Source of the DNA: Halopseudomonas sabulinigri
Lineage (GTDB): Bacteria; Pseudomonadota; Gammaproteobacteria; Pseudomonadales; Pseudomonadaceae
NCBI GenBank assembly: GCA_011053055.1
Contig: DRHT01000061.1
Span: forward strand, 1 to 64,000
Length of the DNA stretch: 64,000 nt
Reading direction: 5' to 3'
Within the stretch, counting starts at the first letter, position 1, and each line of letters begins with the position of its first letter. Shown one piece after another: positions 61,512 through 64,000 of this stretch. The notes below the pieces were generated by a model. That model was not told the DNA's origin. It made no database searches and saw only the letters and a list, made by a program, of their open reading frames with translations. Both the position numbers and the translations under genes were made by a program.

Positions 61512-62858
61512 TCAGGATTGCTGCCAGTAGGTAAAGAAGATCAACAACAATAACAGCGGCATGACGCTAAGGACAAAGCGCCCGTTCCAACCGAAGGCCA
61601 CACGAAACGGTGTCTCGCCGCTGTAACGCGAAAGAATCAAAGTGGACGGGCCAAAAGGCGAGAAAATCATCGCCAGCGAGAAGCCGCACATCAAGCCAAC
61701 CGCCGGCGTCATGATGGGTACGCCCAGCAGCGCCAACTGCGCCAGCAATCCAGCAATCAGCGACAAAGAAACAATCGGCGCCAGACCCAACACAGCCAGG
61801 AGAATGGTGCTGAACAAACTACCAACCGCCAGCAACAAGTTATATTTGGGCTCGTGCGCCAACCAAGTAGCGATCTCTTCCAACGGCGCCACTGCGCCAA
61901 GCACCCCACCAAGCAACGCCGCACAACCAAAGATGAACATCTCGTTGTGCATACTCGCCATGTTGTCGGTGACTTCCTCCAACACTGTGCGCGGCGAGCG
62001 ATCACGCCACAGCAAATAGCTGATGACGCCGAAGGGCACCAGCACCATGGCCGACTGAGAGGCAGTCAGCATGGTCAGCGACGCCAGCACGCCGATGGAA
62101 CCCAGCCCTATCAAGCTGCCAAACAACAACTGCAGCATGCCATCGGCCTTGGTGGTGTCGCCTATATTGTCGCGCAGTTCTAGCAAACCGCGAGTTTCTC
62201 GCCGCCAGCCGACCACTATCATCATCAGCGCCGCGACCGCGCCATAGGGCACCATGGTGCTCCAGGATTGCTCGGGCATTTCCCGCGAAATGATAGCGAT
62301 AGTCACGCTGGTCGGCGCCAACAAGGGCACCAATGCAAAGCCCCGCAGGGTGGTCACCATCACGCTGCGTAAACCGGCTCGACGCTGATCATCAGTCAAT
62401 GGGTAGCGCTTCAGATGCTCAGTCAGGGTGCCGCACAACAGGTTCATCATGCCGAAGTTAAGGATCGACCCGATACTGCCTGCGGTTAGCACGTAGCGCG
62501 GATACAACACCACCTTGGAGCCGGAAAGCAGTGCCTTGTGCAACTCACGCAGCTGCGGCAACCGCTGAGCCAGTAGTTGCATCAGGCCGAGTGCTCCCAG
62601 GAAGCTGGTGTAATAAGCCACCGAACTGGCTAGCTTGGGCCACAGCTCAGCTTCAGGCTGCGCGAGAAAGACAGACGCCAGCAGAATCGCCAAGGTGGCT
62701 ATGCCGAGCCAACGCGGATAGGGATTTAGCCGATTGAAGTAGAGCAAAAAATACAAAGCAAAGGCTGCGGCAGCCCCCCAACTGAACCAGTGCAACTGAG
62801 TCAGCAGGCCAAACAACTCGAGTGCTACCCCAAGTGGTAGCAGCACCGTCGCCTTCAC
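61512..62858 (-). CDS. Multi-pass membrane protein, possible transporter
   Basis: A 448-residue integral membrane protein with about 11-12 helices and short loops. I do not recognise the family with confidence; repeated glycine-rich segments (PTSVTIAIISREMP, GFSLAMIFSPFGPSTLILSRYSGETP) recall anion-permease-type carriers of the ion transporter superfamily. The GTG at 62858 overlaps the stop of the thioesterase gene (GTGA) and begins VKATVLLPLG. It lies between a thioesterase and mutM with no spacing on either side. Confidence 0.78.
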   Translation of the reverse strand: MKATVLLPLGVALELFGLLTQLHWFSWGAAAAFALYFLLYFNRLNPYPRWLGIATLAILLASVFLAQPEAELWPKLASSVAYYTSFLGALGLMQLLAQRLPQLRELHKALLSGSKVVLYPRYVLTAGSIGSILNFGMMNLLCGTLTEHLKRYPLTDDQRRAGLRSVMVTTLRGFALVPLLAPTSVTIAIISREMPEQSWSTMVPYGAVAALMMIVVGWRRETRGLLELRDNIGDTTKADGMLQLLFGSLIGLGSIGVLASLTMLTASQSAMVLVPFGVISYLLWRDRSPRTVLEEVTDNMASMHNEMFIFGCAALLGGVLGAVAPLEEIATWLAHEPKYNLLLAVGSLFSTILLAVLGLAPIVSLSLIAGLLAQLALLGVPIMTPAVGLMCGFSLAMIFSPFGPSTLILSRYSGETPFRVAFGWNGRFVLSVMPLLLLLIFFTYWQQS

Positions 62859-63283
62859 GGCAGGTCCTTGCGGTAGGCACCCTTCTTGAATACGCCGTCG
62901 CCAAAGCCCAGCAATTTGCCATCCTGATCCAGCAGGTCGCAACTGGCCATGAAGACCTTGTGACCGCCGCTGCGGCAAGTGGCGACAGCGCGTACCCGGT
63001 TGCCGGCCTGCGCCGTGGCGGAGAAGTTGGTGTTAAGCGACAAAGTAATGGCCACCCGGCGCTCATCAGGTGATTCCGCCCAAGTGCCACACAGGCCCAT
63101 AGCAATATCCAGCAAACTGGCAGTAACGCCGCCGTGCAAATTACTGGCATTGTTCATGTGTTTTTCGGTCAGCGTAAGCGCAACTACGGCGCGCCCCTGG
63201 CCGTACTCTTCAAGCTCTGCGCCCAACTCTTGAAAGAAACCGGTAACGGTACGGGCAATGGCTTGACGTTCGTCTTGATTCAC
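62855..63283 (-). CDS. PaaI-type hotdog thioesterase
   Basis: A 142-residue thioesterase of the PaaI/YbgC-like group. The motif NNASNLHGGVTASLLDIAMGLCG carries the conserved HGG and active-site Asp. It should hydrolyse an aromatic or medium-chain acyl-CoA. It starts the thioesterase-membrane protein-mutM unit and is divergent from a hydroxyacyl-CoA dehydrogenase gene across 240 bp. Confidence 0.87.
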   Translation of the reverse strand: MNQDERQAIARTVTGFFQELGAELEEYGQGRAVVALTLTEKHMNNASNLHGGVTASLLDIAMGLCGTWAESPDERRVAITLSLNTNFSATAQAGNRVRAVATCRSGGHKVFMASCDLLDQDGKLLGFGDGVFKKGAYRKDLP

Positions 63284-63418
63284 GGGTGCAACACCTTTTA
63301 TTCACTACACTCGATGGGATAACGACAGTCTGGGCAGCACAGGGACTTGCCGCGCGCTTGACTGCCTCGACAGCCGATAATTATGGCACAAGCGAAGTGG
63401 TTAAGACTGTCGCCAAAC

Positions 63419-63447
63419 TTGCACTCACAAGGTACAGGATTTAATCT
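63419..63447 (+). promoter_or_regulatory. Possible promoter of the hydroxyacyl-CoA dehydrogenase gene
   Basis: TTGCAC (63419-63424) and TAATCT (63442-63447) are spaced by 17 bp, with a fair -35 and weak -10. It lies just upstream of an inverted-repeat cluster and about 75 bp before the start codon. Confidence 0.3.
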
Positions 63448-63461
63448 CGCTGCACATTAAA

Positions 63462-63486
63462 CGAAATACTGTTTCGCCATGCGAAA
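63462..63486. promoter_or_regulatory. Overlapping inverted repeats before the hydroxyacyl-CoA dehydrogenase gene
   Basis: TTTCGC-CAT-GCGAAA (63472-63486) is a perfect 6-bp inverted repeat. It shares its left arm with CGAAA-TACTG-TTTCG (63462-63476). Three GAAA/TTTC arms in 25 bp look like a multi-dimer operator. It is 37 bp before the ATG. The regulator is not visible in the window. Confidence 0.5.
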
Positions 63487-63523
63487 CCTAGCAAAGACTT
63501 AACGAACAATTCAGGAGTCACTC

Positions 63524-64000
63524 ATGTTCAATCGGATTGGTGTCATCGGCGCCGGCGCCATGGGCCGTGGTATTGCCCAACTGTTCGCCAGTAGCGGTCA
63601 GCAGGTTCAACTGTTCGACACCCGCCCCGAAGCCATCGAAGATGCCCTGCAGTTCAACCGCAACCTGCTGCAACGTGCGCAGGCCAAGGGCAAGATGACC
63701 GAAGCCGAACTAAGCGCCACCGTTGCCCGCATGCAGCCCGCGCAAAAACTCGAAGATCTGAAAGATTGCGACTTGGTGATTGAAGCCATCGTCGAGTTGT
63801 TGGACGTAAAGCAGAAGTTGTTTGCCGATCTCGAAGCTATTGTGCGCGACGACTGCGTGCTGGCTACCAACACTTCATCGCTCTCTGTCACACGCATTGC
63901 TAGCAGCGCCAAGCATCCGGGACGCGTCGCAGGCTTCCACTTCTTCAATCCAGTACCACTGATGAAGATTGTCGAGGTAGTGCGCGGCGAGCGTACCGAC
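63524..64000 (+). CDS. paaH: 3-hydroxyacyl-CoA dehydrogenase (3-hydroxybutyryl type), N-terminal part
   Basis: The first 159 residues; the gene runs off the right edge. The NAD-binding motif is RIGVIGAGAMGRGIAQLFASSG, followed by DLVIEAIVELLDVKQKLFADLE, TNTSSLSVTRIA and the active-site region GFHFFNPVPLMKIVEVVRG with the catalytic His. It oxidises 3-hydroxyacyl-CoA in fatty-acid or phenylacetate breakdown. An AGGAG precedes the ATG. Whether it is PaaH of a paa cluster or a stand-alone enzyme depends on what lies downstream; the thioesterase on the other side fits either. Confidence 0.88.
   Translation, partial: MFNRIGVIGAGAMGRGIAQLFASSGQQVQLFDTRPEAIEDALQFNRNLLQRAQAKGKMTEAELSATVARMQPAQKLEDLKDCDLVIEAIVELLDVKQKLFADLEAIVRDDCVLATNTSSLSVTRIASSAKHPGRVAGFHFFNPVPLMKIVEVVRGERTD

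Overview
The window is dense, GC-rich chromosomal DNA of a gammaproteobacterium in the Pseudomonadaceae. The gene order follows, from memory, the Pseudomonas aeruginosa block that runs from ompR/envZ and the Pil-Chp chemosensory cluster through gshB-tonB-yqgE-ruvX-pyrRBC', pilTU, proC-metXW-rdgB-hemW, thiSG-trmB, mtgA-rpoH-ftsXEY, rsmD, coaD and ggt to mutM. Several differences (a siaABCD operon beside pilTU, an EF-G paralogue between ggt and mutM, no chpD/chpE) and the moderate GC suggest a marine or Halopseudomonas-like member rather than P. aeruginosa. That placement is inference. I saw no tRNA, rRNA, CRISPR array, transposase or phage gene.

Layout. 1-1464: end of ompR and envZ (+). 1480-13750: one long minus-strand operon pilG-pilH-pilI-pilJ-pilK-chpA-chpB-chpC for surface sensing and twitching. 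13977-19787 (+): gshB, a TonB3-like gene, yqgE, ruvX, pyrR, pyrB and a catalytically dead dihydroorotase homologue. 19862-23643 (+): siaABCD, a threonine-phosphorylation switch controlling a diguanylate cyclase. 23640-25890 (-): pilT and pilU, the pilus retraction ATPases. 25968-32506 (+): yggS, proC, yggT, a DUF167 gene, metX, metW, a DUF4426 gene, rdgB, hemW. 32507-35309: an iron alcohol dehydrogenase, a thioesterase and a DUF922 gene, flanked on both sides by a short palindromic repeat family. 35310-39378 (-): gloA, an enoyl-CoA hydratase, trmB, thiG, thiS, a DUF423 gene. 39489-44882: mtgA (+), then an unknown membrane-anchored protein, rpoH, ftsX, ftsE and ftsY (-). 45058-49560 (+): two M16 peptidase-family genes, rsmD and a YheT hydrolase. 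49527-54036: a TetR regulator divergent from an aldehyde dehydrogenase / Tat protein / GMC oxidoreductase unit. 54193-56717 (+): coaD, ferredoxin, ggt. 56782-59789: an orphan lipoprotein (-) and a second elongation factor G (+). 60189-63283 (-): a small exported protein, then thioesterase-membrane protein-mutM. 63524-64000 (+): start of a 3-hydroxyacyl-CoA dehydrogenase.

How the genes work together. About a third of the window serves surface behaviour. Pil-Chp senses contact and controls pilus extension, PilT and PilU retract the pilus, the TonB3-like protein is tied to twitching in P. aeruginosa, and SiaABCD sets c-di-GMP output for aggregation and biofilm. Having siaABCD between the Chp block and pilTU puts contact sensing, retraction and c-di-GMP synthesis within 24 kb. 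The rest is mainly housekeeping: pyrimidine, proline, methionine, thiamine, glutathione and CoA synthesis, protein targeting, cell division, heat shock and DNA repair.

Non-coding features that stand out are a 14-copy hexanucleotide repeat inside chpA, alternating mirror-image hairpins in two gaps, a TetR operator lying between the -35 and -10 of its target, a good sigma-70 promoter before rpoH, and strong terminators after rpoH and after the EF-G gene.
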